The position numbers and the translations under genes were made by a program. This document shows positions 51,707-59,698 of a stretch of 64,000 bases of DNA, in pieces. Position 1 is the stretch's first letter. Each line of letters begins with the position of its first letter. Under the pieces are notes generated by a model. That model did not search any database, was not told the DNA's origin, and saw only the letters and a program-made list of their open reading frames with translations. Source of the stretch: Ardenticatenaceae bacterium (GTDB taxonomy: Bacteria > Chloroflexota > Anaerolineae > Promineifilales > Promineifilaceae); contig JACKBN010000009.1 of NCBI GenBank assembly GCA_020634565.1, forward strand, positions 178,083-242,082, in the 5' to 3' direction.

Positions 51707-52072
51707 ATGCTAGCCGTCGGCGTAGACATGATTGAAATAGCCCGTATTGAACGCGGCATTACCCGCCACGGCGACCGCTTTTTGCACCGCTTTTTTACGG
51801 AGCAGGAGATTGCCTATTGTAACGGCCGTATTCCCAGTCTGGCCGGTCGTTTTGCCATCAAAGAAGCGGTGGGCAAGGCACTGGGCACCGGCATCGGCGA
51901 CATTAATTGGACCGACGTGGAAGTCGTGTGCGATGGGCGCGGCAAGCCAGAACTGCATCTTCACAATCGGGCCAACACGCTGGCCACCAGCAAAGGCTGG
52001 GCTACCTGGGACATCAGCCTCTCGCACACCGACACCCACGCCATCGGCTTTGTCGTGGCGCTGGGAAAATAA
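51707..52072 (+). CDS. acpS: Holo-[acyl-carrier-protein] synthase
   Basis: 121 residues, the usual AcpS size. GVDMIEIARIERGITRHGDRFLHRFFTEQE has the conserved Asp (D8) and Glu; RFAIKEAVGKALGTG gives the KEA Glu/Lys. ISLSHTDTHAIGFVV is the C-terminal SHT motif. Transfers 4'-phosphopantetheine from CoA onto ACP for fatty-acid synthesis. Starts 14 bp after the M16 homologue. Confidence 0.97.
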   Translation: MLAVGVDMIEIARIERGITRHGDRFLHRFFTEQEIAYCNGRIPSLAGRFAIKEAVGKALGTGIGDINWTDVEVVCDGRGKPELHLHNRANTLATSKGWATWDISLSHTDTHAIGFVVALGK

Positions 52073-52108
52073 ATGTAGTGGAACCATTCTTGCAGGAGAA
52101 AACAGATC

Positions 52109-52867
52109 ATGACAACCTGGACAGCCCCTGACGGCACCGACATTAATTTGGAACAATACGGCAGCAGCGACACTTCCAAACCAGTCTTGCTCCTGCTCCC
52201 CGGTCTGCTGGGCGCCATTAGCAGCCAGTGGCGGCCATTCCTCAAACCGCTCACAGAAACATACCGGATCATCCTGGTAGATTTGCGCGGACACGGCCGT
52301 TCTGGCAATAACGCCCCCACGTTGGATGTCAATCAGATGCTGGGAGATCTTACTGGCCTGCTCGATTATCTGAAAATTGAACGGCTGCACGTCGCCGGAT
52401 ACAGCCTGGGTGGTTATCTGGGCTTGATGCTCGCCTTGAACCAGCCGCGCCGTGTGGCAACCCTGCTCATGCACGCCAGCAAATTTTACTGGACCGCCGA
52501 TGCCGCCCAGAAAATGCAGCAGCAGCTAGATCCGGACGTGATGGCTGAAAAAGTCCCCACTTACGCCGATCAGCTTGTTAAAGATCATGGCGGACGGCAG
52601 TGGCGTACGCTGGTGCGGCAGGCGGCTGAACTGACGACTTCGCTGGTCAACAACGGTATTGCGGAACGGCAGCTCAAGAATTTGCAGATTCCCGTTTTGG
52701 TGAGCGTGGGTGACCGTGACGAATTGGTGCTGCTGCCAGAAGCATTCCGGCTGAGTCGCGCCTTGCCGCAGGGTGAGCTACTCGTTCTGCCCAACACGCG
52801 CCACCCACTGCAAACGGTGCGGCTCATTCCCCTCCTGCCCATGATGCAGGCCTTTCATACCGAATAA
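52109..52867 (+). CDS. Alpha/beta-hydrolase
   Basis: 252 residues with GCAGGAG RBS. LLLPGLLGAI near strand 3, VDLRGHGRSG, then nucleophile elbow VAGYSLGGYLG (Ser in GYSLG), the acid in SVGDRDELVL, and the His in NTRHPLQTVR. Complete catalytic triad. Similar to small esterases/hydrolases; substrate unknown. Starts 36 bp after acpS. Confidence 0.93.
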   Translation: MTTWTAPDGTDINLEQYGSSDTSKPVLLLLPGLLGAISSQWRPFLKPLTETYRIILVDLRGHGRSGNNAPTLDVNQMLGDLTGLLDYLKIERLHVAGYSLGGYLGLMLALNQPRRVATLLMHASKFYWTADAAQKMQQQLDPDVMAEKVPTYADQLVKDHGGRQWRTLVRQAAELTTSLVNNGIAERQLKNLQIPVLVSVGDRDELVLLPEAFRLSRALPQGELLVLPNTRHPLQTVRLIPLLPMMQAFHTE

Positions 52868-52870
52868 ATA

Positions 52871-53725
52871 ATGACGAAACGAACTTTACTTGCTGTTCTG
52901 GCTCACCCTGATGATGAATCTTTTGGCCCTGGGGGCACATTTGCGCGCTATGCGGCTGAGGGTGTGGATGTGCACATCGCCATCGCCACCGATGGCGCGG
53001 CTGGCTCCGTGGCCGCTGGTTATGAAGATGCGCGGGAAAAGCTGGCTGAAGTGCGCGAGAAAGAGTTGGAAACGGCCGTTGCTCACCTGGGCGCCACGCT
53101 GCATACCTTAGGCTATCGCGATTCCGGCTACATTGGCGATCCGGCCAACGAACATCCCGCAGCGTTTGTGCAGGCCGACGAGCAAGAAGCGATTGGGCGT
53201 GTGGTAAAGCTGATTCGGGAAATACGGCCGCAGGTGATCATCACCCACGACGAAACTGGCGGCTACTTTCATCCCGACCACATCCAATGCTGGAAGATTA
53301 CCGTGCCCGCCTTCCATGCCGCAGGCGATCCCGAGCAATTTCCTGACATTGGCCCCGCGCCTTACCAGCCACAACGACTTTACTTCACCGCCTTCCCCAA
53401 CACCTGGGTAAAATTCTTCATCTTCCTGTTCCGGCTGCGCGGGCAAGACCCCACCAAATTTGGCCGCAACAAAGATATTGATATGACCCGAGTCGGCGTG
53501 GATCGCAAAAAGCTGAATGCCTTTATCAACTATCGCAGTTATTGGGAAGCGAAGCAGGCAGCCAGTGCCGCCCATGCCAGTCAGGGGGGTGGCGGCGCGT
53601 TTAGCTGGCTGCCCCAGAGCATCCAAAAGTTGCTGCTGGCCCGCGACACATTCATGCGCGCTTATCCCCCCGTACCAGCGGGATATCGCGAAAAAGATTT
53701 GTTTGCGGGAATCGAAGCAGAATAG
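52871..53725 (+). CDS. PIG-L/LmbE-family deacetylase
   Basis: 284 residues. LAVLAHPDDESFGPGGT supplies the zinc-binding AHPDDE motif; a later GYFHPDHI gives the third metal ligand. The family removes acetyl groups from GlcNAc-type substrates (MshB, BshB, LmbE). With no thiol-biosynthesis genes nearby the substrate stays open. Starts 3 bp after the hydrolase gene. Confidence 0.95.
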   Translation: MTKRTLLAVLAHPDDESFGPGGTFARYAAEGVDVHIAIATDGAAGSVAAGYEDAREKLAEVREKELETAVAHLGATLHTLGYRDSGYIGDPANEHPAAFVQADEQEAIGRVVKLIREIRPQVIITHDETGGYFHPDHIQCWKITVPAFHAAGDPEQFPDIGPAPYQPQRLYFTAFPNTWVKFFIFLFRLRGQDPTKFGRNKDIDMTRVGVDRKKLNAFINYRSYWEAKQAASAAHASQGGGGAFSWLPQSIQKLLLARDTFMRAYPPVPAGYREKDLFAGIEAE

Positions 53726-53728
53726 AGG

Positions 53729-55012
53729 TTATTTTTCTTTGGGGAGTTGATTGAGAACGGCCGTTACTGGATCTGCCCCTAAAAATTGGGCCTTCAACGT
53801 CTCATCCGTGAACGGTTCGGCTACTTGCTGAATAACCTCGGCGGCAATGCGATAATGCACCGTAGCCAGCGATGGTTGAGCCGCAATTTGCGCCAGCCCC
53901 GCATGAAGATGCCAGAGCAGCATCCGGTTTTCCGTCTCATGGGCCAAAAAGATAGCCTGCTGCCACAGCTCTTCCGCCGCTGCTCGGTCACCAGCCATTA
54001 GCTTAAACAAGCCAGAAACATACAGCCCATTTGCCTGATGCCAGCGGGATTGCCCCGGTTCTGAGCTGGCGGCAACCAGCATCTGCGCATAAGTCTCGCC
54101 CGAAGCATCGCCCTGCTGCCACGAAACCCGCGCCAAGGCATAAAGCGTATGCAGATAGATTTCCGGCGCCTGAATCTCTTGAGACAAATCGCGGGCGCGC
54201 TGCAAGTAGGTCATGCTTTCGTCCCACTGCTGCTTTTGAGCCAGGTCCAAACCTAAATTGCGACACAAATCAGCTTCCAACAGCCGGAATTCAGCTCCTT
54301 CGGCCAACGCCAGCCCTTCATGATGACAGCTCAGCGCTTCGTCCGCCGCGTACAGCAGTTGGTAACATTCACCCAGGTTATTCAAGACGGAGATGAGTGC
54401 GCTCTGGCGTTCCATGTTGCGCGCCAGCTTCAAGCTTTTCTGAAAGGCTTGAATCGCCTTGTAAAAATGGCCCGTCGTCGCATACGCAATGCCGATTTGG
54501 TTGCCCGACTGGGCCTCGCCAAAACTGTCGTGCAGCTGTTCAAACAGGGCCGTGGCCTGCTTGAGATAGTTTACCGCAAGCGTCACTTCCCCTTGCAGCA
54601 GGTACGTCCCACCCAAGCCAGACAAGGCTTTGGCTCGCCCTGGCGTATAGTTGAGCGCTACCGAAAGATCCAGTGCTTCCTGGCAGGCAGAAATGGAACG
54701 GCCGTATTGCCCCAAGCCCCGCGAGCGATTACCAATCAACACGAGCGCCTCTACGGCATGCTGGCTGGTACCCGATTCCAGATAATATTGCTCATAGGCG
54801 GCCAACGCCGCAATCTGCTCACCCAATTCGCTGAGCAAATTACCTCGTTCCTTCAAACTGATCAGACGCGCATTTTTAATGCTGGTGTCGCCGGTCTGAG
54901 GATCGGTGCTGGCTAAAATTTCGGTGTAATGATCAACAGCTTCCCAAAAACGGCCCGCCTGTGCGGCCATTTTTGCTTTTTCAATCTGCTGCTCGTGAGT
55001 TGAAGAAATCAT
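53729..55012 (-). CDS. Tetratricopeptide-repeat protein
   Basis: 427 residues from ATG 55012 (TTG 55030 is possible). About eight TPR-like helical hairpins cover nearly the whole length, e.g. AIQAFQKSLKLARNMERQSALISVLNNLGECYQ, SMTYLQRARDLSQEIQAPEIYLHTLYALARV. No signal peptide or enzyme domain. Acts presumably as a protein-interaction scaffold. Convergent with the PIG-L gene (3-bp gap). Confidence 0.9.
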   Translation of the reverse strand: MISSTHEQQIEKAKMAAQAGRFWEAVDHYTEILASTDPQTGDTSIKNARLISLKERGNLLSELGEQIAALAAYEQYYLESGTSQHAVEALVLIGNRSRGLGQYGRSISACQEALDLSVALNYTPGRAKALSGLGGTYLLQGEVTLAVNYLKQATALFEQLHDSFGEAQSGNQIGIAYATTGHFYKAIQAFQKSLKLARNMERQSALISVLNNLGECYQLLYAADEALSCHHEGLALAEGAEFRLLEADLCRNLGLDLAQKQQWDESMTYLQRARDLSQEIQAPEIYLHTLYALARVSWQQGDASGETYAQMLVAASSEPGQSRWHQANGLYVSGLFKLMAGDRAAAEELWQQAIFLAHETENRMLLWHLHAGLAQIAAQPSLATVHYRIAAEVIQQVAEPFTDETLKAQFLGADPVTAVLNQLPKEK

Positions 55013-55181
55013 GCCCCCAAGAGTAGCCAAAATCGCTTACGGCGGCAATAACGATCAGGTATAATAACCGTGATCAGAGCGTGAAAAGAAGTTAATCCGC
55101 TGACCCCAAAATCCTAAATAAGCCTTTATGAGGTTGCCAACCGCTTTTGCAACTGGGGATCAGCTCAGTAAGGAGTTAAGC

Positions 55182-56138
55182 ATGAACATTTTTCGCCGCG
55201 TTTTACGCTGGTTTTTTATTTTGGGTGGAATCCTCGTTGGCTTGGTCATGACGTTTGCCGCTTTGTTGGCCCAGCGGCTCATTCGCCCCCTACGCCAGCC
55301 GCTGTGGGGCACGCCCGCCGATCTAGACATGCCCTTTGAAGCGGTCACATTTCCCGCCGCAGACGGCGTGCGTTTAAGCGGCTGGTTTATCCCTGCCCCC
55401 AAAGAGCCAAACCGGCGCGGGGCAACGTTGATTTTGGTTCATGGTTGGGGTTGGAACAGGCTGGGTGAAACGGCCTCGGACCCAGTGGCTACGCTTACGG
55501 CCGCTTCTCCAGTGGATCTGCTGCGACTGGCTTATAGTTTACATAAAGATGGTTTTGGACTACTCATGTATGACAGCCGCAATCACGGCGAAAGCGGCAG
55601 CCAGCCACCTATGCAGTTTGGCGAGGCTGAAGCGCAAGATGTTTTGGGCGCGATTGCCTATCTACAAGGACGGCCTGAAGTGGCGCCCAATCGCATTGGT
55701 GCGATTGGTTTCTCGGCTGGCGGCAACACGGTGCTATACACCCTGCCCCAAACCGATCAAATTAAGGCCGCAGTGGTGGTACAGCCAACATCTCCTGCCC
55801 ACTTTGCGGGACGGTTTGGCCAGCATTTATTTGGGCCATTGGGCAAAGCCATTTTGCCCGTCGCTGAATTAATTTACCGACAGGCTGGGGGACGGCCGTT
55901 TAAAGCGTATCATCCCGGAACGGCCGCATCTCAGGCAGGCAAGACGCCAGTGCTGTACATTCAAGGCTTGGGCGACCCGTGGGGCAGCCCCGCCGACGTG
56001 CAGCAAATGGCCGCCGCCACGCCCAACCCCAGCGGCCCACTGCTGGTTGATGGCACCGACCGCTACGATGGCTACCAATATTTGATCAACCATCCGGCCA
56101 TCGCCACCGCCTTCTTTGAGCAGCATTTACCAGAATAG
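55182..56138 (+). CDS. Membrane-anchored alpha/beta-hydrolase
   Basis: 318 residues from ATG 55182, with AGGAG 7 nt upstream; an earlier in-frame ATG (55128) lacks an RBS. One N-terminal membrane helix (FFILGGILVGLVMTFAALLA). Then a hydrolase domain with LVHGWGWNR, YDSRNHGESG and nucleophile elbow IGAIGFSAGGNTVLY; Asp and His are near the C terminus (GDPWGSPADV and the region before HLPE). Probably an envelope-facing esterase of the PF12146/DUF type. Confidence 0.9.
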   Translation: MNIFRRVLRWFFILGGILVGLVMTFAALLAQRLIRPLRQPLWGTPADLDMPFEAVTFPAADGVRLSGWFIPAPKEPNRRGATLILVHGWGWNRLGETASDPVATLTAASPVDLLRLAYSLHKDGFGLLMYDSRNHGESGSQPPMQFGEAEAQDVLGAIAYLQGRPEVAPNRIGAIGFSAGGNTVLYTLPQTDQIKAAVVVQPTSPAHFAGRFGQHLFGPLGKAILPVAELIYRQAGGRPFKAYHPGTAASQAGKTPVLYIQGLGDPWGSPADVQQMAAATPNPSGPLLVDGTDRYDGYQYLINHPAIATAFFEQHLPE

Positions 56139-56146
56139 CCCATCTC

Positions 56147-56202
56147 ATTTCCCCGGAAACTTTCAAACGTGCAAATAACGTCAGAACAGTTTCCGGGGAA
56201 AT
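56147..56202. repeat. Perfect 15-bp inverted repeat after the hydrolase gene
   Basis: ATTTCCCCGGAAACT (56147-56161) and AGTTTCCGGGGAAAT (56188-56202), loop 26 nt. No T-run. Strong mRNA 3' stem or a mobile-element-like inverted repeat; it has its own internal CCCCGG/CCGGGG stretch. Confidence 0.85.
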
Positions 56203-56311
56203 ACGCAACCAGTCGTGACAAACATCAATTGACACAAAAATCCGCCAAAGCTAAACTGCTATTTAAACCAGTCCACCACCACATGAATCTGGCAGCTAAG
56301 CCAAGGAACAA

Positions 56312-56614
56312 ATGACTACGAGCCTCATCGACAATTGTCCCATTTTCAATGGTGGCCTTTTTTGTGTGTTTTGCATTTTTATCGCTTTAAGGCAATTTAG
56401 CTTGAAAATGCTGCCGCTACTTCTTTTTGGTCTCAGCGGTCTAGCCTTTGTTCTTCTTGAACTTACCCAAACTGAAATCAACCCACAACTGATGACGATC
56501 CTGGGAATTTTAATCCTCACAAACATATTTATTTCTGCGTTCCTCGAACGTAGACAAGCAGTTCAGACTTTCAAAAATTGGGCAAAGAGCTTTTTGAGTT
56601 GGGGGAACTCATAA
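56312..56614 (+). CDS. Small membrane protein, paralogue of the next gene
   Basis: 100 residues, two or three hydrophobic helices. SLKMLPLLLFGLSGLAFVLLE matches SWKMIPFLLFGMAGLVQVFYW of the next protein, and both end in a charged amphipathic helix. No known domain. The RBS AAGGAAC is present. Function unknown. Confidence 0.7.
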   Translation: MTTSLIDNCPIFNGGLFCVFCIFIALRQFSLKMLPLLLFGLSGLAFVLLELTQTEINPQLMTILGILILTNIFISAFLERRQAVQTFKNWAKSFLSWGNS

Positions 56615-56682
56615 GATTTTTTACCTGATTATTTTTTCTATTGGAGATATTAGGGATTCATCCACAGCAAGGAAATAACAGA

Positions 56683-56988
56683 ATGACATTTTTGATGAAT
56701 TGTTTTGTTGTGGGAGCGGGTTTGCTCTTTTTGGGCGGCACTGTGCTTGCGATTAAGAAATTGAGCTGGAAAATGATACCGTTCCTTCTATTCGGTATGG
56801 CTGGTCTGGTACAAGTTTTTTATTGGTTTGCGCCAACCGGATTTGCAGAAAATGCATTCCTGAAAAATGATTACCTCACATTAATTGCCTTAATCATCCT
56901 GATTATTTTGGAGCGCGAAAATATGGCAGAAGGTTTCAGGCAAATTGCTAAATGGCTCAAGGAAAAGTTTACACATGAAACAATTTAA
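56683..56988 (+). CDS. Small membrane protein, second paralogue
   Basis: 101 residues from ATG 56683, with AAGGAAATA upstream; an earlier in-frame start at 56641 has no RBS. Two to three membrane helices and a C-terminal KWLKEKF tail. Clearly related to the protein encoded at 56312. Its 3' end overlaps the next start by 14 bp. Confidence 0.75.
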   Translation: MTFLMNCFVVGAGLLFLGGTVLAIKKLSWKMIPFLLFGMAGLVQVFYWFAPTGFAENAFLKNDYLTLIALIILIILERENMAEGFRQIAKWLKEKFTHETI

Positions 56989-57328
56989 ACAATACGATAA
57001 AGTTCCGAATCTATCCGAGGATTTCAGCACACGCAAAAAAGCAGCGCTGTTGTTTTATATTTGGTTCACGATTTATTGGCCGTTTACTGTCGATGATTAC
57101 GTATACGCCGGGGGAATGACGCACAATATCATCCTGGTTCTGCCTCTAATATTTTCTCTGGTATGGGCCGCAATCCTGTCCACGTACTTTTCTGCCCAAA
57201 AAAGAGAGCGCTCAATTGAATACAGAAAGTTTTTTATCTTTGGCATTCTCCTGCCAGCCTACATCGCCGTTTTTTTCTGTTTAATGATCACTACAGGAGC
57301 CATGGTGCTTTGGTATGGCACATCTTAA
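56975..57328 (+). CDS. Small membrane protein with four predicted helices
   Basis: 117 residues from ATG 56975, 14 bp inside the previous gene, AAGGA upstream. Hydrophobic segments: LLFYIWFTIYWPFTV, IILVLPLIFSLVWAAILS, FFIFGILLPAYIAVFFCLM. Charged N terminus. Not recognised. Coupled with the preceding gene, so the three small membrane proteins may form one complex. Confidence 0.75.
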   Translation: MKQFKQYDKVPNLSEDFSTRKKAALLFYIWFTIYWPFTVDDYVYAGGMTHNIILVLPLIFSLVWAAILSTYFSAQKRERSIEYRKFFIFGILLPAYIAVFFCLMITTGAMVLWYGTS

Positions 57329-57511
57329 TGTAGGCATTTGCCATCACAAGCCATTAAGCGACGCCATCCCATTTTTCTGGCAACAAGCTCAAAATCTGGC
57401 AGTTTGTCTGCGATGAAGCTGAGTTGGTCGATGAACGGCCGTATTCACACCGCCCCCGTAGTATGGTAAGATGCCCCCAGCATCTATACTTTTGTGGAGG
57501 AGCTGCCATCG

Positions 57512-59107
57512 ATGAACATTCGCAATCTGTTTTTAAGCGTGTGCTTGGTGCTAGTTTTGGGTACGGTTGCCCAAGGGGCACGCCCCACAGCTGCTAACCC
57601 AAATGGCGGCGCGTTTACCTATCTGCCCCTTGTCACCAACGGCACAGCCCAGGACGACAATGCCAATGAATGGGTGCCAACGTACACAGGTCAATTTCAA
57701 TATGGGTTGAATCCTGGATATTACGGGAGTAACTGGAGCGACGAAGCCATCTATCAACTTTGTTATGATGCTGGCTGTCGCACAGCGCGCAACACGTTGC
57801 CTGATTACTTTTTGGCGCAGTGGGGCACAGGTATTCGAGTAAACACCTTCAACCACATCTACAATGATTTACAGTTTCGCCAAATCACCACCTTCTTGCA
57901 GGGTCCCCGTGACGAATGGCGTTCTACAGAAGTTTTTGATGGCCAACAATCTGAGCTATGGCAGGGCATGTACGAACCCATTTGGGATAATGGCGAAAAT
58001 GGCACCCCTGTTAACGATGCCAATCGCTTTGCGGTTTATGTGTGGCAAGTTACCAGTACCTACGGCGACTTCATCGATTTTTATGAGATTATCAATGAGC
58101 CAGACTACACCTATTCCTCTCACGGCTGGGAAGATGCGGGGCAACCCGGCAGCTGGTGGGTGAATCCTCCACAACCAGGCGATATGCCGAATCTGAATGC
58201 GCCCATTTATCATTATATTCGCCTGCTGCGTATTGCTTACGCGGTGGTTAAAGAATACGATCCCACCGCTTACGTCACGCCCGGCGGCTTAGGCTATCCC
58301 TCTTACCTGGATGCCCTGCTGCGCTACACAGACAATCCCAATGGTGGGCAGGTCACGGCAGCCTATCCATTAACAGGTGGCGCTTATTTTGACGCGCTCA
58401 GCATACACAACTACCCGCAGTTTGGCACACGTTATTATGAAAATGGGCAGTGGCACCCTGACCGGCACAGCGACAAAGCTGTCGAAGTGTTTCTCGATTC
58501 CCGCGCGGCTTTTGAAAAAGTCTTGTTCGATAGAGGGTATGACGGGCAAACGTATCCGCAAAAACCGATTATTATTACCGAGATGAATGTGGCTCGCAGA
58601 CAAATTGATGAGACATTGGGCGGCGAGGTCTTGCAGCGCAACTTCACCATCAAAGCATTGGTCAAAGCTCAGCAGGCCGACATCAAACAAATCTACTGGT
58701 TTACGACGGGCGAAACTAAGAATTATGATGATCCCACAGCAACGGCTTTTTCTTTGATGGGCTTCTATGAGAATTTGTATCGGGATACGCCGGGCAATCA
58801 AATCATCACGCAGCAAGGCATTGCCAATCGCACCACGTTCCAGCAGCTTTTTGGCTGGAACTATGATGAAGCGGCGACTGTTGCGCTTAATTTACCCACC
58901 ACGGTAGATGGCGCGGCCTTCCGGCAAGGGAACCAGTTCCGGTATGTGCTTTGGGCCAAAACAACGCAAGATAATAGCGAAACGGCCGTTGCCACCATCA
59001 ATCTTCCGGGCAGTTATACCCAGGTAAATTGGGATGGCAGTAGCCAACAGGTCAGCGGTACCAATCTACAATTAACCGGGACACCCATCTTCCTGACCCA
59101 AAACTAA
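57512..59107 (+). CDS. Secreted clan GH-A glycoside hydrolase
   Basis: 531 residues from ATG 57512, GGAGGAG upstream. A typical signal peptide (LFLSVCLVLVLGTVAQGA, cleavage after AQG-A). The barrel shows FYEIINEPDY (acid/base Glu after strand 4, NEP) and PIIITEMNV (nucleophile Glu after strand 7), the two-Glu hallmark of clan GH-A (GH5/GH39/GH51-like). The C-terminal ~90 residues form a beta domain (VATINLPGSYTQVNW). It probably cleaves xylan, mannan or another beta-glycan outside the cell. Confidence 0.85.
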   Translation: MNIRNLFLSVCLVLVLGTVAQGARPTAANPNGGAFTYLPLVTNGTAQDDNANEWVPTYTGQFQYGLNPGYYGSNWSDEAIYQLCYDAGCRTARNTLPDYFLAQWGTGIRVNTFNHIYNDLQFRQITTFLQGPRDEWRSTEVFDGQQSELWQGMYEPIWDNGENGTPVNDANRFAVYVWQVTSTYGDFIDFYEIINEPDYTYSSHGWEDAGQPGSWWVNPPQPGDMPNLNAPIYHYIRLLRIAYAVVKEYDPTAYVTPGGLGYPSYLDALLRYTDNPNGGQVTAAYPLTGGAYFDALSIHNYPQFGTRYYENGQWHPDRHSDKAVEVFLDSRAAFEKVLFDRGYDGQTYPQKPIIITEMNVARRQIDETLGGEVLQRNFTIKALVKAQQADIKQIYWFTTGETKNYDDPTATAFSLMGFYENLYRDTPGNQIITQQGIANRTTFQQLFGWNYDEAATVALNLPTTVDGAAFRQGNQFRYVLWAKTTQDNSETAVATINLPGSYTQVNWDGSSQQVSGTNLQLTGTPIFLTQN

Positions 59108-59124
59108 ACCATTGCGCCGCACTG

Positions 59125-59168
59125 AAAGTGAAGTGAGAGGGACGTTCTGCCCCTTCACTTCACTTTTT
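59125..59168 (+). terminator. Terminator of the glycosidase gene
   Basis: AAAGTGAAGTGA / TCACTTCACTTT stem around a GC-rich inner hairpin, then T-run. The right side overlaps the last codons of the convergent EVE gene. Confidence 0.85.
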
Positions 59169-59595
59169 CCAACATCTCATCCGCGATGAGCGCAAAATCA
59201 GCCTGATTGATTTCGAAGAAGCCGAAGCGGAACATGTAGCCCCAGCGCTGTTTGTCTTCGATAAAGTTGAGCTGATCGATTAACGGCCGTATCGCCACCT
59301 CCGCACATTCCTTAAAATCCACATCCCGACGGGCTGGCTCAAAGTCTGGGGCCATAACGGCCGTATACACCTCACCTTCTTTTACCTGGCCAACGGCCGT
59401 AAATGCCTGGCATGGTGCTGTCCCCTTATACTGCTGATTGGGTGAGTAATAGACCACCCAATCACCCGGCGCAACGCGGCGCAGCGGGCTGCTCTTGCCA
59501 TGATTGGCCTGCATAAAACCGCCAGCCACCCCATTCAACACATGATCTTTTGAAGCCACCGCAATCCAATATTTGGTTTCTCTTGTTTTAGCCAA
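59155..59595 (-). CDS. EVE-domain protein (TTG start)
   Basis: 146 residues starting at TTG 59595, with AGGAG 7 nt upstream. KYWIAVASKDHVLNGVAGGFMQANHGKSSPLRRVAPGDWVVYYSP is the EVE N terminus; FFEINQADFALIADEML the end. EVE is a PUA-like fold that reads modified DNA bases or RNA, often beside restriction systems. Here it stands alone near a NACHT ATPase. Two palindrome copies lie within it. Confidence 0.93.
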   Translation of the reverse strand: MAKTRETKYWIAVASKDHVLNGVAGGFMQANHGKSSPLRRVAPGDWVVYYSPNQQYKGTAPCQAFTAVGQVKEGEVYTAVMAPDFEPARRDVDFKECAEVAIRPLIDQLNFIEDKQRWGYMFRFGFFEINQADFALIADEMLEKVK

Positions 59596-59632
59596 CTTGT
59601 TTCTCCTATCTGTGAATTTCTATTCAGCATAC

Positions 59633-59664
59633 AAAAAAACTCCTGACATCCTCTGTCAGGAGTT
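59633..59664 (-). terminator. Terminator of the NACHT gene
   Basis: AACTCCTGACA / TGTCAGGAGTT stem with 5-nt loop; on the minus strand a TTTTTTT run follows. Confidence 0.92.
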
Positions 59665-59698
59665 AAAAATGGCTTCAATTTTGCCCAACAAAATAGGT

